Shown here: positions 1 to 7,630 of the stretch, in pieces
Numbering within the stretch: position 1 is the stretch's first letter
Layout: every line of letters begins with the position of its first letter
NCBI GenBank assembly: GCA_964370715.1
Contig: CAYJKJ010000010.1
Coordinates: 1 to 64,000 of the forward strand
Length of the DNA stretch: 64,000 nucleotides
Direction: 5' to 3'
From: CAYJAY01 sp964370715
Lineage (GTDB): Bacteria > Bacillota > Clostridia > Oscillospirales > Ruminococcaceae
Made by a program: the position numbers and the translations under genes
The notes under the pieces: model-generated
Seen by the model: the letters and a program-made list of their open reading frames with translations, nothing else
What the model was told of the DNA's origin: nothing
Databases searched by the model: none

Positions 1-622
1 CACGCAACAGACTGCTGATGTCTTTAGAAAAGTTTGTTCGATTGTCGGTCATAGTCAGAAGTATTCCGTTGATTTGAAGCTTTGGGTTAATCTGCTTTCT
101 AACCTTGTTTATCGTTTGAAAAAGCTGTTCCAAACCCTTTGCCGGAAGATAATGCGCTTGCACCGGAATTATTACGCTGTCGGCGCACGCCAACGCATTG
201 ACAGTCAACATTCCAAGCGACGGTCCCGTATCAAGCAGTATGAAATCGTAGTCTTTCTTTACCATCGAGATATATTGTTTTAGGATAGTTTCACGACTCA
301 TGGCGTTGATGAGCGAGACTTCCATTCCCGACAGCTCGATGTTAGCCGGGAGCAAATCCACGCCCTCTGAGTGGGGGAGAATACCTTCTTTCGGTTCGAT
401 TGGAGTATCAGTAATGACTTTTTCCATTACGCTTGCAATGGTAGTTGGAATATTGTCGGGCTGTGAGTGTCCAAGGCTGATTGAGAGCGAACCTTGGGGA
501 TCGCAGTCAACAAGTAAAACCTTTTTGCCCTCGACGGCAAGCCCGATGCCGAGGCTCGAACAGGTCATGGTTTTGCCGACACCACCTTTTTGCATGGTGA
601 CGGCGATTACTTTTGCGTTCAT
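1..622 (-). CDS. parA: ParA/Soj-family partitioning ATPase, 3' part beyond the left edge
   Basis: From an ATG at 622 about 207 codons are open and run off the window. A deviant Walker A motif KGGVGKT sits at residues 12-18, DCDPQG at 39-44, and the Walker B-like LLDTGPSLG further on, so this is a ParA-type P-loop ATPase that forms dimers on DNA for segregation. The Shine-Dalgarno AAAGGAA lies about 10 bases upstream of the ATG. The central part (SGMEVSL, NAMSRETIL, LPAKGLEQL, NPKLQI) recalls, from memory, ParA proteins of Tn1549-type clostridial conjugative elements more than chromosomal Soj. A ParB or other element genes would be expected further left. The deviation TMTCSS after the P-loop, where TTT is usual, is mild. 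Confidence in ParA is high; in element origin moderate. Confidence 0.93.
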   Translation of the reverse strand, partial: MNAKVIAVTMQKGGVGKTMTCSSLGIGLAVEGKKVLLVDCDPQGSLSISLGHSQPDNIPTTIASVMEKVITDTPIEPKEGILPHSEGVDLLPANIELSGMEVSLINAMSRETILKQYISMVKKDYDFILLDTGPSLGMLTVNALACADSVIIPVQAHYLPAKGLEQLFQTINKVRKQINPKLQINGILLTMTDNRTNFSKDISSLLR

Positions 623-692
623 GTTTTTGGTTCCTTTCGTTGTGAAATATGAATGTACCTTTGAAATTTCAGATTTTGGGGTATATAAAAAA

Positions 693-730
693 GGACGCTT
701 CATATTTATAATGAAACGCCCTGTTTTTTT
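693..730. terminator. Imperfect hairpin with T-runs on both sides, upstream of parA
   Basis: Arms at 693-703 and 711-721 pair with two mismatches. Seven Ts follow on the plus strand and six Ts follow on the minus strand, so it could stop transcription either way. On the minus strand it is about 70 bases upstream of parA, so it may insulate parA or act in its leader. Confidence 0.45.
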
Positions 731-785
731 CGTATTTAATTGTTTTTTATGTATCTATTTTATGTAAACACTGCCTTTGACAGTC

Positions 786-813
786 GAAAAACCCTTTGTT
801 TAAGGGGTTTTTC
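786..813. terminator. Hairpin, possible bidirectional terminator
   Basis: Arms GAAAAACCC and GGGTTTTTC pair perfectly, with three more inner pairs (one G-U) closing a GTTT loop. The A- and T-rich outer part could serve as a U-tract in either direction. No gene ends directly beside it, so its role is unclear. Confidence 0.45.
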
Positions 814-976
814 ATTAAGTTCTATAACGCCAACCGCACCACCAACGTGACGTTGGAGCCATTGATGATGGGTCTAGCGTCTTTTATTTTGCTTTAAAAA
901 AATTGGAGCGATAGCAGTTCCTATAAAAACTCTCTCAACCAACGTGGCCCCTCTCCCTTTTTTGTGTTCACTGTAG

Positions 977-987
977 TATAATATAAT
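977..987 (+). promoter_or_regulatory. Candidate -10 region of the alcohol dehydrogenase gene
   Basis: Two overlapping TATAAT hexamers (977-982 and 982-987) lie about 45 bases before the ATG at 1028. No good -35 is seen at the right spacing, so this is only a plausible promoter. Confidence 0.35.
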
Positions 988-1027
988 AACTACAACGAAA
1001 TAAAAAATTATTAAAAGAGGTGGTTTT

Positions 1028-2221
1028 ATGAATTCATTTGAATACTATTCGCCTACAAAAATTATTTTTGGTAAAGGCTCGGAAAATGAAACAGCGGATG
1101 AAATAAAAGCTCTTAAAAAAAATCGTGTTATGATTGTTTATGGGGGTGGAAGCGTTAAAAAATCCGGATTGCTCGATAGAATAACAACGGATCTTAAAAA
1201 AAAAGGTATCACCTTTTTTGAATTCGGAGGGGCGCGCGCTAATCCATATCTTTCTCATGTCTACGACGGCATTAAAAAAGGCATAGAATTTAAAGCGGAT
1301 TTCATACTGGCGGTTGGAGGTGGGAGCGCTATCGACACCGCAAAAGGCATCTCGCTTGGCATCGCTAATCCAAACGATGATGTTTGGGGTTATTGGCAAA
1401 AGAAAAAAGCAGTCACTCGTTCTCTACCTGTTGGTGTGGTGTTAACTATTTCTGCGGCAGGAAGCGAAACCAGCAACAGTGCAGTTTTGACCAACACCGA
1501 AACTAACATCAAAGCCGGTCTTGCTACAAACTTTAATCGTCCGGTTTTTGCAATAATGAACCCCGAACTCACCTACACGCTACCAAAGTATCAAATAGCT
1601 TGCGGAATAGCCGACATAATGATGCATACTCTAGAGCGCTTTTCTTCTAGAAGAGAAGACAACTTGTTAACCGACGAGATCGGTGGGGCGCTTTTGCGTG
1701 TGGTAATCGAAAACGGCGCTATTTTTTATAGCGAGCCTACCAACTATAACGCAGCCAGCGAAGTGATGTGGTGTGGCAGCGTTTCGCACACCGGCTTCAC
1801 AGGGCTTGGCGGAATTCAAAGCATGGCAGCACACCAGCTTTCACACGAGCTTTCCAAAACGTTTGATACCGCACACGGTGCAGCGTTGACGGCGGTTTGG
1901 TCGGCCTATGCTCGGTATGTGTGTATTGAAAAAAACGCCTTTTCACGTTTTGAAAAGTTAGCGCTACTATTGTTTGGCGAAACTGTTCGAGGAAAAACAG
2001 AAGCCGAAACAGCGCTTTTAGGAATTGACAAAATAGAGGAGTTTTTTAAATCTATCGACCTTCCTGTTTCAATTGCGCCGGTTTCAGGGGGCAAACTAAC
2101 AAAACAACAAATAGATAGGCTGGCTTTTGGTTGCAGCTATAACAATACAAGAACTATCGGAAACACCGTTGATCTTGATATAGAAGACATGAAAAACATC
2201 TATACAAAAGCGAATTTTTAA
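1028..2221 (+). CDS. Iron-containing alcohol dehydrogenase (butanol dehydrogenase type)
   Basis: 397 residues, full length for group III NAD(P)H-dependent alcohol dehydrogenases. GGGS near residues 37-40 and GGGSAIDTAKG around 97-107 are the dinucleotide-binding segments. DIMMH near 197 and the later HQLSH and H-GAA motifs supply the Asp and three His metal ligands. It would reduce aldehydes such as butyraldehyde to alcohols in fermentation. The ATG is preceded by AAAGAGGTGG, an excellent ribosome site. It stands alone and ends at a hairpin shared with the convergent Rrf2 gene. The fold and metal site are confident; the aldehyde specificity is not. Confidence 0.92.
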   Translation: MNSFEYYSPTKIIFGKGSENETADEIKALKKNRVMIVYGGGSVKKSGLLDRITTDLKKKGITFFEFGGARANPYLSHVYDGIKKGIEFKADFILAVGGGSAIDTAKGISLGIANPNDDVWGYWQKKKAVTRSLPVGVVLTISAAGSETSNSAVLTNTETNIKAGLATNFNRPVFAIMNPELTYTLPKYQIACGIADIMMHTLERFSSRREDNLLTDEIGGALLRVVIENGAIFYSEPTNYNAASEVMWCGSVSHTGFTGLGGIQSMAAHQLSHELSKTFDTAHGAALTAVWSAYARYVCIEKNAFSRFEKLALLLFGETVRGKTEAETALLGIDKIEEFFKSIDLPVSIAPVSGGKLTKQQIDRLAFGCSYNNTRTIGNTVDLDIEDMKNIYTKANF

Positions 2222-2227
2222 CAATCG

Positions 2228-2270
2228 AAAACGGCTATAACCGAATTCAACTATCGGTTACAGCCGTTTT
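2228..2270. terminator. Bidirectional terminator between the alcohol dehydrogenase and Rrf2 genes
   Basis: AAAACGGCT and AGCCGTTTT pair, then TAACCGA with TCGGTTA after one mismatch. T-rich tails lie on both sides, suiting two convergent genes. Confidence 0.85.
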
Positions 2271-2279
2271 ATTGTTTTA

Positions 2280-2684
2280 TTATAAATCCATCAAACTACT
2301 AACAAAAACTGAGTTGAGTTGCTCTTTTAATTTTTTTTCGATGTTGTGCAGATTATCATGAATTGCACAATGGCCGTTGTTTGTTTCTTTAAAGCTACAA
2401 GAAAATTTTTCGGAAATGCAAGCGTTGATAACTAGGTCGTCTCCCGTTGCTTGCAAAACGTCTAACAACGTTATTTTTGAAAGTTCGCAGTTTAGTGAGC
2501 ATCCTCCGTTTCTTCCTTGCCGAATTGTGACAAGGTCGGCGTTTGCTAGTTTTTTTGTTATTTTATAAATGTATTGGCTTGGAACATGTTGCTCTTCAGA
2601 TATTTCCTGCATCGTTTGCGGTGATTTTTTTTCAAGACTTCTTAGAACTCTTAAACCGTAGTCGCTCTCTCTATTGATTAACAT
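2280..2684 (-). CDS. Rrf2-family transcriptional regulator with three cluster-type cysteines
   Basis: 134 residues, the usual length. The N-terminal winged helix opens with ESDYGLRVL and contains the family signature GRNGGCSL near 57-64. Cys89, Cys96 and Cys106 are spaced like the iron-sulphur ligands of IscR/NsrR-type members, so it may sense Fe-S status, nitric oxide or redox state; this is inferred from spacing only. Two further cysteines (62 and 66) are unusual for the wing. GGAGG lies 10 bases before the ATG. Its target is not evident; the convergent alcohol dehydrogenase is the nearest gene. Confidence 0.88.
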   Translation of the reverse strand: MLINRESDYGLRVLRSLEKKSPQTMQEISEEQHVPSQYIYKITKKLANADLVTIRQGRNGGCSLNCELSKITLLDVLQATGDDLVINACISEKFSCSFKETNNGHCAIHDNLHNIEKKLKEQLNSVFVSSLMDL

Positions 2685-2919
2685 ATCCAGATTTCCTCCA
2701 TTTTTATTAGTATAAATTTAAGTTGAGTTAATTATACACAGTATAGTAAGCTATTTCAAGCATTGTTTACTAATTAACATAATATTTTTCAAAAAATACT
2801 GATAAATATAGATAAAAGTCGCCATAAATGTAAAATCCCCATTTATTTGGCAAAAAGCTGAATATTTTAATGGAAAAATTAGTGCAATAAATAAAGTGAA
2901 GTCGATTGAATCGACGCCG

Positions 2920-2979
2920 TTGTTTCAATACACTAAAACAGCTAACCTATTTGCTAGCTGTTTTAGTGTATTGAAACAA
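2920..2979. terminator. 25-bp perfect inverted repeat directly after a secreted-protein gene
   Basis: Positions 2920-2944 are perfectly complementary to 2955-2979 around a 10-base spacer. The hairpin begins on the base next to the stop codon of the minus-strand gene ending at 2980. There is no long T-run, so it may stabilise the transcript end or be a mobile remnant rather than a classical terminator. Confidence 0.7.
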
Positions 2980-3495
2980 TTAGTTTTGGGGAATATTTCC
3001 TACAATCTCTTGGGCGTTTTTTATTCCTTCGAATGTTCTGCCGTTTTCTTTCATCTCTTTAACTTTAGCTTTTGCTTCATCAAGCGTTAACCCTTTGGAA
3101 TCTGCTAGGTCGCTAAGTTTAGTTGCAAAATTATCTTTTGCCTCCTCTAGCGTTATGCCTTTTTCTTCAAGATCCGCCTTAACGTCTTGCAGCCCTTCAA
3201 TTGAACGCCCACTTTCTTTAAAATCCGCTAACTTGTCTTTTGCTTCTTCAAGCGTTAATCCTTTAGAGGTTGCGAAATCGTTAACTTTACCTTCAAAATT
3301 CGCCTTTGCTTCCTCGAGAGTTAGCCCTTTCTCATCAAGAGCTGTTTTAGCATTTTTAACCCCTTCCAGTGTATGACCGTTCGCTTTAAATTCTTCGAGA
3401 TTTGTTGGCGCTTCTGCCGCAAAAGCGGTCAGTCCTGTTGTTGCTATTAGCATAATTCCTACTATTGCGAGGGTTGCGATTTTTTTAGTTAACAT
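2980..3495 (-). CDS. Secreted repeat protein, KG(L/I)TLEEAK repeats
   Basis: The start is taken at the ATG at 3495 because AAAGGAA lies at the right distance; a start at 3513 would overlap that ribosome site. The 171-residue product begins with LTKK, a hydrophobic segment and AFA-AEA, a signal peptide probably cut by signal peptidase I. The mature part holds about two and a half copies of a roughly 56-residue repeat. Each contains two KG-L/I-TL-E/D-EAK motifs and one NGxTxEGxKNA-like motif. No anchor is visible, so release outside the cell is expected. No known family was recognised. It is 25 bases downstream of a paralogue with the same signal peptide. Confidence 0.8.
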   Translation of the reverse strand: MLTKKIATLAIVGIMLIATTGLTAFAAEAPTNLEEFKANGHTLEGVKNAKTALDEKGLTLEEAKANFEGKVNDFATSKGLTLEEAKDKLADFKESGRSIEGLQDVKADLEEKGITLEEAKDNFATKLSDLADSKGLTLDEAKAKVKEMKENGRTFEGIKNAQEIVGNIPQN

Positions 3496-3520
3496 AATGT
3501 TGTTTCCTTTCAATTATTGA

Positions 3521-3955
3521 CTATATTAAGTCGTCGGTTTTTGTAACCCCTTTTTCCTCACGAGTTGCTATATTTGCCTCTCTGATTGCTTGTTTTTCTT
3601 GGATTTGTAGACCTACTTCTTTTTTCAATTCTTCGAATTTATCCGAAAGTTTCCCTAAAACCTCATCAATTTCTTGTTGTGTTTTTCCGCTTGCAGTAAG
3701 CTTTGATTCTGCAGTAGCTTTAGCGCTCTCAAACTCTGCGCCTTTTTGTTCAAACTCTTCCGCCTTTTCAGCCATGGTATCTCTTTTTTCTTGAAGATCT
3801 TCCGCTTTTGCTTGTTTATCAAAGCTGATTGAAGGGGTAGGTTTTTCAAAGTTTGTTGCTGTTTCGGGCGCTTCTGCCGCAAAAGCGGTCAGTCCTGTTG
3901 TTGCTACTAGCATAATTCCTACTATTGCGAGGGTTGCTATTTTTTTTGTTAACAT
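3521..3955 (-). CDS. Secreted coiled-coil-like protein sharing the neighbour's signal peptide
   Basis: 144 residues from the ATG at 3955, chosen for the AAAGGAA site. The first 30 residues match the downstream secreted protein almost perfectly, and so does the DNA of that segment. The mature chain is instead rich in Glu, Lys, Ala and Gln with long helical, coiled-coil-like stretches. The sequence shows export; function is unknown. It is first in a two-gene unit with 2980-3495 and diverges from a two-component system. Confidence 0.78.
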   Translation of the reverse strand: MLTKKIATLAIVGIMLVATTGLTAFAAEAPETATNFEKPTPSISFDKQAKAEDLQEKRDTMAEKAEEFEQKGAEFESAKATAESKLTASGKTQQEIDEVLGKLSDKFEELKKEVGLQIQEKQAIREANIATREEKGVTKTDDLI

Positions 3956-4018
3956 AATGTTGTTTCCTTTCTTCATTGGGGAGATTGTTTTTTGTTTTGT
4001 TGTGTTCCCCGTGACTAT

Positions 4019-4075
4019 ATTATAGGCTAGCCCCCACTGGAAAATCAGCAGAAAAATATAGGCAGAATATAGGCA
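4019..4075 (-). promoter_or_regulatory. Promoter of the secreted pair with 11-bp-spaced direct repeats
   Basis: A TATAAT -10 element reads on the minus strand at 4024-4019. TATAGGC (plus strand) occurs at 4057-4063 and 4068-4074, exactly 11 bases apart inside a longer repeat, and once more at 4021-4027 over the -10. An 11-bp direct repeat upstream of -35 is typical of OmpR/PhoB-type activator sites. The cognate candidate is the response regulator starting at 4137. Confidence 0.5.
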
Positions 4076-4136
4076 AAACCCAAAACATACTTACTTTCAT
4101 TTTGCTATTGTGCTATTCTAATGTAGAGGTGATAAT

Positions 4137-4829
4137 ATGAAGATCTATATTGCAGATGACGAACAGGATATAAGGGATATAATAACAAGGTTTTTAAAAA
4201 GCGGTGGCTATGAAGTTATAGCTTTTGAAACGGGAGATGCGCTTAAAGATGAATTTATGAAAAACCCTTCCGACATGGTTATACTTGATGTCATGATGCC
4301 GGGAACTGATGGTGTCACTATTTGTTCCGAGATAAGGGAGCGAAACAACGTGCCAATTATAATAGTTTCGGCAAAAGATTCTGAACTCGACAGAATAACC
4401 GGAATAACTATGGGCGCCGACGACTATTTGGTTAAACCTTTTGCGCCAATGGAGTTGGTTGCTAGAGTTAATTCTATCTTTAGAAGAATGTCATTCAGCG
4501 AAGATATTAAAGCAAAAAACCTTCTTAAATATGGCGATATCGAGATAGATATTGCGTTGAAACAATGCAGTTCAAACGGCGAAAAGCTCGACATAACACC
4601 AACTGAATTTGCGCTTATGACATATATGTTTGAACATTCCGACAAGGCTGTTTCGAGGGATGAACTGCTTAAAAATGTTTGGAAGTTTGATTATGATGCA
4701 GATACCAAAGCTTGCGACGATCTTTTAAAACGACTTCGAAAAAAGATAGCCGCAACCAATGTCAGAATAGTTGCGGTTTGGGGCTTTGGGTTTAAGCTTG
4801 AAACAAAGGAGCAATATGAAAACGATTAG
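4137..4829 (+). CDS. OmpR/PhoB-family response regulator
   Basis: 230 residues: receiver domain at about 1-118 with acidic residues DDE at 7-9, phospho-acceptor Asp51 in LDVMMPG and the Lys of VSAKDSE; a winged-helix DNA-binding domain at about 130-225. The site GAGGTGAT lies just before the ATG. The 3' end overlaps the histidine kinase start by 14 bases, so the two are translationally coupled. It most likely binds the direct repeats at 4055-4075 and controls the divergent secreted-protein genes; that target is inferred from position. Confidence 0.95.
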   Translation: MKIYIADDEQDIRDIITRFLKSGGYEVIAFETGDALKDEFMKNPSDMVILDVMMPGTDGVTICSEIRERNNVPIIIVSAKDSELDRITGITMGADDYLVKPFAPMELVARVNSIFRRMSFSEDIKAKNLLKYGDIEIDIALKQCSSNGEKLDITPTEFALMTYMFEHSDKAVSRDELLKNVWKFDYDADTKACDDLLKRLRKKIAATNVRIVAVWGFGFKLETKEQYEND

Positions 4830-6258
4830 AAAAAAAATATCACGGCCATATCTTTTTATCATTATTACGATGCCGCTAACTATTTTGTTGCTTTTTAATA
4901 TAATCGTTTCATTTTATACAAAAGCGCAAGCGGAACAGGATCTGCAACAAGCTGTTTCTGATATAAAAACCAATTTGGAAAATGAAGGCTATACAAATTT
5001 AAGGGTTGCAAACTTTAGACAAGGTGAAACCGATATTAATACACCAAAAATAAACGATAGCGATATAAACGAGCTTACAGAACAACAACTTCCAAACATG
5101 GGTGCGCTTATAAACAATCAAAATCATTCAACATCGGCGGAGCTTGTTGTTTTTAATAGAAACGGTGAACTTTCAAAAATTTTTAATAACGAAAGTTTTG
5201 TAACGGAACAACTTGCGGAGATCATATACCAGCAAACCGAAAACCTTGAGTTCAACGAGATTGGAACATTTAATTATGAAAGCGACACCTACTATGTAGT
5301 TGAGGTTGAATATCAAAGCACCACACTATCAGACAAGGTTGTTTATGTATCTAAAGGTCTGGTTCTTGATGAATTTGTCAATATTATTAACATCGTTCTT
5401 TTGATAGTTTCGGCAATTATAACCTTAGTTGCGGTTTATGTTTCATCAAAGGTCACCAACTCAATAGCAAAGCCTATCGAAAGGTTGACCTCGCTTGTTG
5501 AAAACATCAAATCAGACGAGATACTCATGATTGATGACAGAAGCGACAGCGTTGAAATACATAAATTGACGACCGAGATAAACGCCCTTAACAAACGGAT
5601 CTACCATTATAACCAATCACAAAAGAATTTTCTCCATAATGCTTCGCATGAACTTCGCACACCGCTAATGAGCATACAAGGATATGCCGACGGAATCGAG
5701 ATGGGAATTTTTGAAGATGCGAAAGGAACGGCACACCTTATCTCAAATCAAAGCAAAAGATTGACAAAACTGGTCGACAGTTTGCTAGCCCTTGCGAGAG
5801 CAGAGAATTTCAACGCCACAAAAAAACTTGAAAGTATAAATATCAGCAACGGTCTGCTTGATCTTTTAAACGAATATAACGGCTATGCCTTAAGCCAAAA
5901 CATCGTTCTCAACACAAGAGTTGTTCCAAATATTTTTGCAAAAACAAACAACGAACTTTTAAATGGTTCGGTCGGAAACATAATCTCGAATGCTATTAGA
6001 TATGCAAAATCAAATGTTTACGTTTCGTTGAATATAGTAGATAGCAATGCCGTTATCAAAATCCAAGACGACGGAAACGGCATCCAACATCTCGACAAGA
6101 TTTTTGAAAGATTTTCAAAAGGTGAGGACGGCAACTTTGGGCTAGGTCTTTCGATTGCAAAAACTTCTGTCGACATGATGAACGGCAAAATCAAAGCTTA
6201 TAACGATGGCGGAGCTGTGTTCGAAATTGAGCTTCCATTGTATACAGTCAACCCATAA
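4816..6258 (+). CDS. Membrane sensor histidine kinase
   Basis: 480 residues from the ATG at 4816, chosen because AAAGGA lies 5 bases upstream; the frame stays open further up inside the regulator gene. Transmembrane segments at about 12-33 and 195-218 flank an extracellular sensor region of about 160 residues with no recognised domain. A HAMP linker follows, then the dimerisation helix with phospho-acceptor His278 in SHELRTPL. The ATP-binding domain has an N box (NIISNAIRYA), DDGNGI and GLGLSIAK. It should phosphorylate the overlapping response regulator. The signal is unknown; the neighbouring secreted proteins suggest an envelope cue. Confidence 0.95.
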   Translation: MKTIRKKISRPYLFIIITMPLTILLLFNIIVSFYTKAQAEQDLQQAVSDIKTNLENEGYTNLRVANFRQGETDINTPKINDSDINELTEQQLPNMGALINNQNHSTSAELVVFNRNGELSKIFNNESFVTEQLAEIIYQQTENLEFNEIGTFNYESDTYYVVEVEYQSTTLSDKVVYVSKGLVLDEFVNIINIVLLIVSAIITLVAVYVSSKVTNSIAKPIERLTSLVENIKSDEILMIDDRSDSVEIHKLTTEINALNKRIYHYNQSQKNFLHNASHELRTPLMSIQGYADGIEMGIFEDAKGTAHLISNQSKRLTKLVDSLLALARAENFNATKKLESINISNGLLDLLNEYNGYALSQNIVLNTRVVPNIFAKTNNELLNGSVGNIISNAIRYAKSNVYVSLNIVDSNAVIKIQDDGNGIQHLDKIFERFSKGEDGNFGLGLSIAKTSVDMMNGKIKAYNDGGAVFEIELPLYTVNP

Positions 6259-6563
6259 TAAACTTTTTTCTCATACCGTTACCGTTGTTTTCAACAGCCA
6301 TAAAAAGAGGCTACGACGAAAAACTTATCTTTCGCCGTAGCCGGTTAATACTTTACGTAAGTTATATTAATTTTTGTATAAATTCAACATCATTAACTTT
6401 TATTGTGGTTTTGTTAATAATTTTTTTGATTTTTCGACAAGTTGTTTTACTTTACCATATATTACAATATTCTACTGCAAAAACCAAGAATTTATTTGAC
6501 AAATTAAATAAATTCTAATAAAATAAAACCTATAAGTTATACTTTAATAAAGGAGAAGATATA
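6259..6563. other. AT-rich gap after the histidine kinase
   Basis: The gap holds the hairpin at 6309-6342 and the leader of the BlaI-like gene. No gene is credible; a plus-strand frame at 6285-6518 has low-complexity composition and no ribosome site. Confidence 0.6.
6309..6342 (+). terminator. Hairpin after the histidine kinase gene
   Basis: Arms at 6309-6321 and 6330-6342 pair with one mismatch. The T-tail is weak. The arms nearly match those of the terminator at 55352-55391. Confidence 0.6.
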
Positions 6564-6950
6564 TTGTTTTTAACTGAAAATGAACTGGAGGTCATGAACG
6601 TTTTATGGCAAAACGAATCCGACCTATCAAGAAATGAGATTATAGAACTTTCGCCACAACGCTCCTGGAAAGACAACAGCATACACACCATCCTAAATTC
6701 GCTTATGAAAAAGGAATATGTTAAGGTTGTCGGGATGAGACAATCGGGCAAAATATATGGCCGCACATATTCAGCCGACAAATCGAAACAACAATATCTA
6801 GAGCATCAACTAATCGGTATGTCGTCGCAATCGGATAAAACGATCGTTGGCATCTTTTCAGCGCTTACAAAAGATATTGACGTTTCGGATGAACTTATAA
6901 GTGAACTTCAAGGCATTTTGGACGAGATGAAAAAAAGGCTTGTTAAATAA
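6564..6950 (+). CDS. BlaI/MecI-like winged-helix regulator, TTG start
   Basis: 128 residues. The N-terminal part (TENELEVMNVLW, RNEIIELS, SIHTILNSLMKKEYV) matches the winged helix of penicillinase-type repressors, followed by a helical C-terminal dimerisation region. The start is TTG at 6564, supported by AAAGGAGAAG seven bases upstream. No BlaR1-type sensor protease or beta-lactamase lies beside it, so its trigger and targets are unknown. The site Asn-Phe cut by BlaR1 in classical BlaI is not evident. It is single and ends at a good terminator. Confidence 0.82.
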   Translation: MFLTENELEVMNVLWQNESDLSRNEIIELSPQRSWKDNSIHTILNSLMKKEYVKVVGMRQSGKIYGRTYSADKSKQQYLEHQLIGMSSQSDKTIVGIFSALTKDIDVSDELISELQGILDEMKKRLVK

Positions 6951-7017
6951 CATAATGTTTCCTTTTTAGAGGATTTACCTCTTATTTGACAAAAAGCTCA
7001 AAAACTTAAAAAATTAA

Positions 7018-7069
7018 GGCTTTATGCAAAACTTGCTGTTATCAAAACGTTTTGCATAGAGCCTTTTTT
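7018..7069. terminator. Terminator after the BlaI-like gene
   Basis: A 15-bp stem (7018-7032 with 7049-7063, one G-U pair) is followed by six Ts. An A-rich left flank lets it also serve the convergent gene ending at 7077. Confidence 0.88.
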
Positions 7070-7076
7070 GTTGTGC

Positions 7077-7541
7077 TTAGTTCATGCATTCTTCAATTAC
7101 CTTGACTTTATCCTGTCTATTCATAAGCCGATAGTATTTTTTCCATTCATCGACATCATGCAGATAAATTGTTTCGTTTTCGACAACTACAGTTTCATTT
7201 ATTTTATCTTTTTCCAACGGGAAATAATATTCTTTTTCTTGATGTTTGATAACAAACCCCGCTATAACATCTATATCAACACCATCTACAACAAACTCAA
7301 AAAACGCCTTTGAATTATACTGTTTGTTTTTTTCGGTATTTCTAGCACGACCAATTTTTGAAAGAATTGATTTAACGGTGTCTCGGTCTTTTTGTTCTAT
7401 CATCAAGTCAATGTCGTTAAAATTATTGACCACACCTTTTAAATACAAAAGTGTAGATGCACCAACCGCCCACACAATTTTTTGTCCATTTAAATTTTTG
7501 GCGATTTTGCTTAATACTTTTAGTTTTAAATCTATATCCAT
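7077..7541 (-). CDS. Nucleotidyltransferase-superfamily protein
   Basis: About 154 residues from the ATG at 7541, which has GGTGG nine bases upstream; a start at 7568 is possible but lacks a ribosome site. AVGAST followed by NNFNDIDLMI matches the GS/GA...DxD core of minimal nucleotidyltransferases. A third acidic position is offered by GVDIDVIAG. Such proteins occur as toxin or adenylylating components and as stand-alone enzymes of unknown target. No partner HEPN or antitoxin gene is adjacent. The fold is fairly secure; the role is unknown. Confidence 0.65.
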   Translation of the reverse strand: MDIDLKLKVLSKIAKNLNGQKIVWAVGASTLLYLKGVVNNFNDIDLMIEQKDRDTVKSILSKIGRARNTEKNKQYNSKAFFEFVVDGVDIDVIAGFVIKHQEKEYYFPLEKDKINETVVVENETIYLHDVDEWKKYYRLMNRQDKVKVIEECMN

Positions 7542-7579
7542 TCGGAAACCACCAACTCTTGTTAACATTTAATAATCTC

Positions 7580-7612
7580 AAAAAGCTATACCATAAACGG
7601 CATAGCTTTTTT
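7580..7612. terminator. Terminator of the rnf operon
   Basis: AAAAAGCTAT and ATAGCTTTTT pair around a 12-base loop. It lies just past the rnfB stop on the minus strand, with T-runs on both sides. Confidence 0.8.
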
Positions 7613-7630
7613 CTTTTTTATTATGCTTAA

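Larger units (their letters stand above)
623..1027. other. Non-coding gap between parA and the alcohol dehydrogenase gene
   Basis: No convincing gene. It holds an imperfect hairpin at 693-721 with T-runs on both sides, a 12-bp stem with a GTTT loop at 786-813, and a short palindrome (CCAACG, TGA, CGTTGG) at 842-856. The nonamer ACCAACGTG recurs near 938-946. The open frame at 300-767 on the plus strand is antisense to parA and is not believed. Confidence 0.6.

Noticed and set aside
300..767. Plus-strand frame of 155 codons at the left end
   Set aside because: It is antisense to parA, which has clear ATPase motifs; its composition and lack of ribosome site do not support a gene.
842..856. parS site for the chromosomal ParB
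   Set aside because: The palindrome CCAACG/CGTTGG does not match the usual TGTTTCACGTGAAACA pattern.
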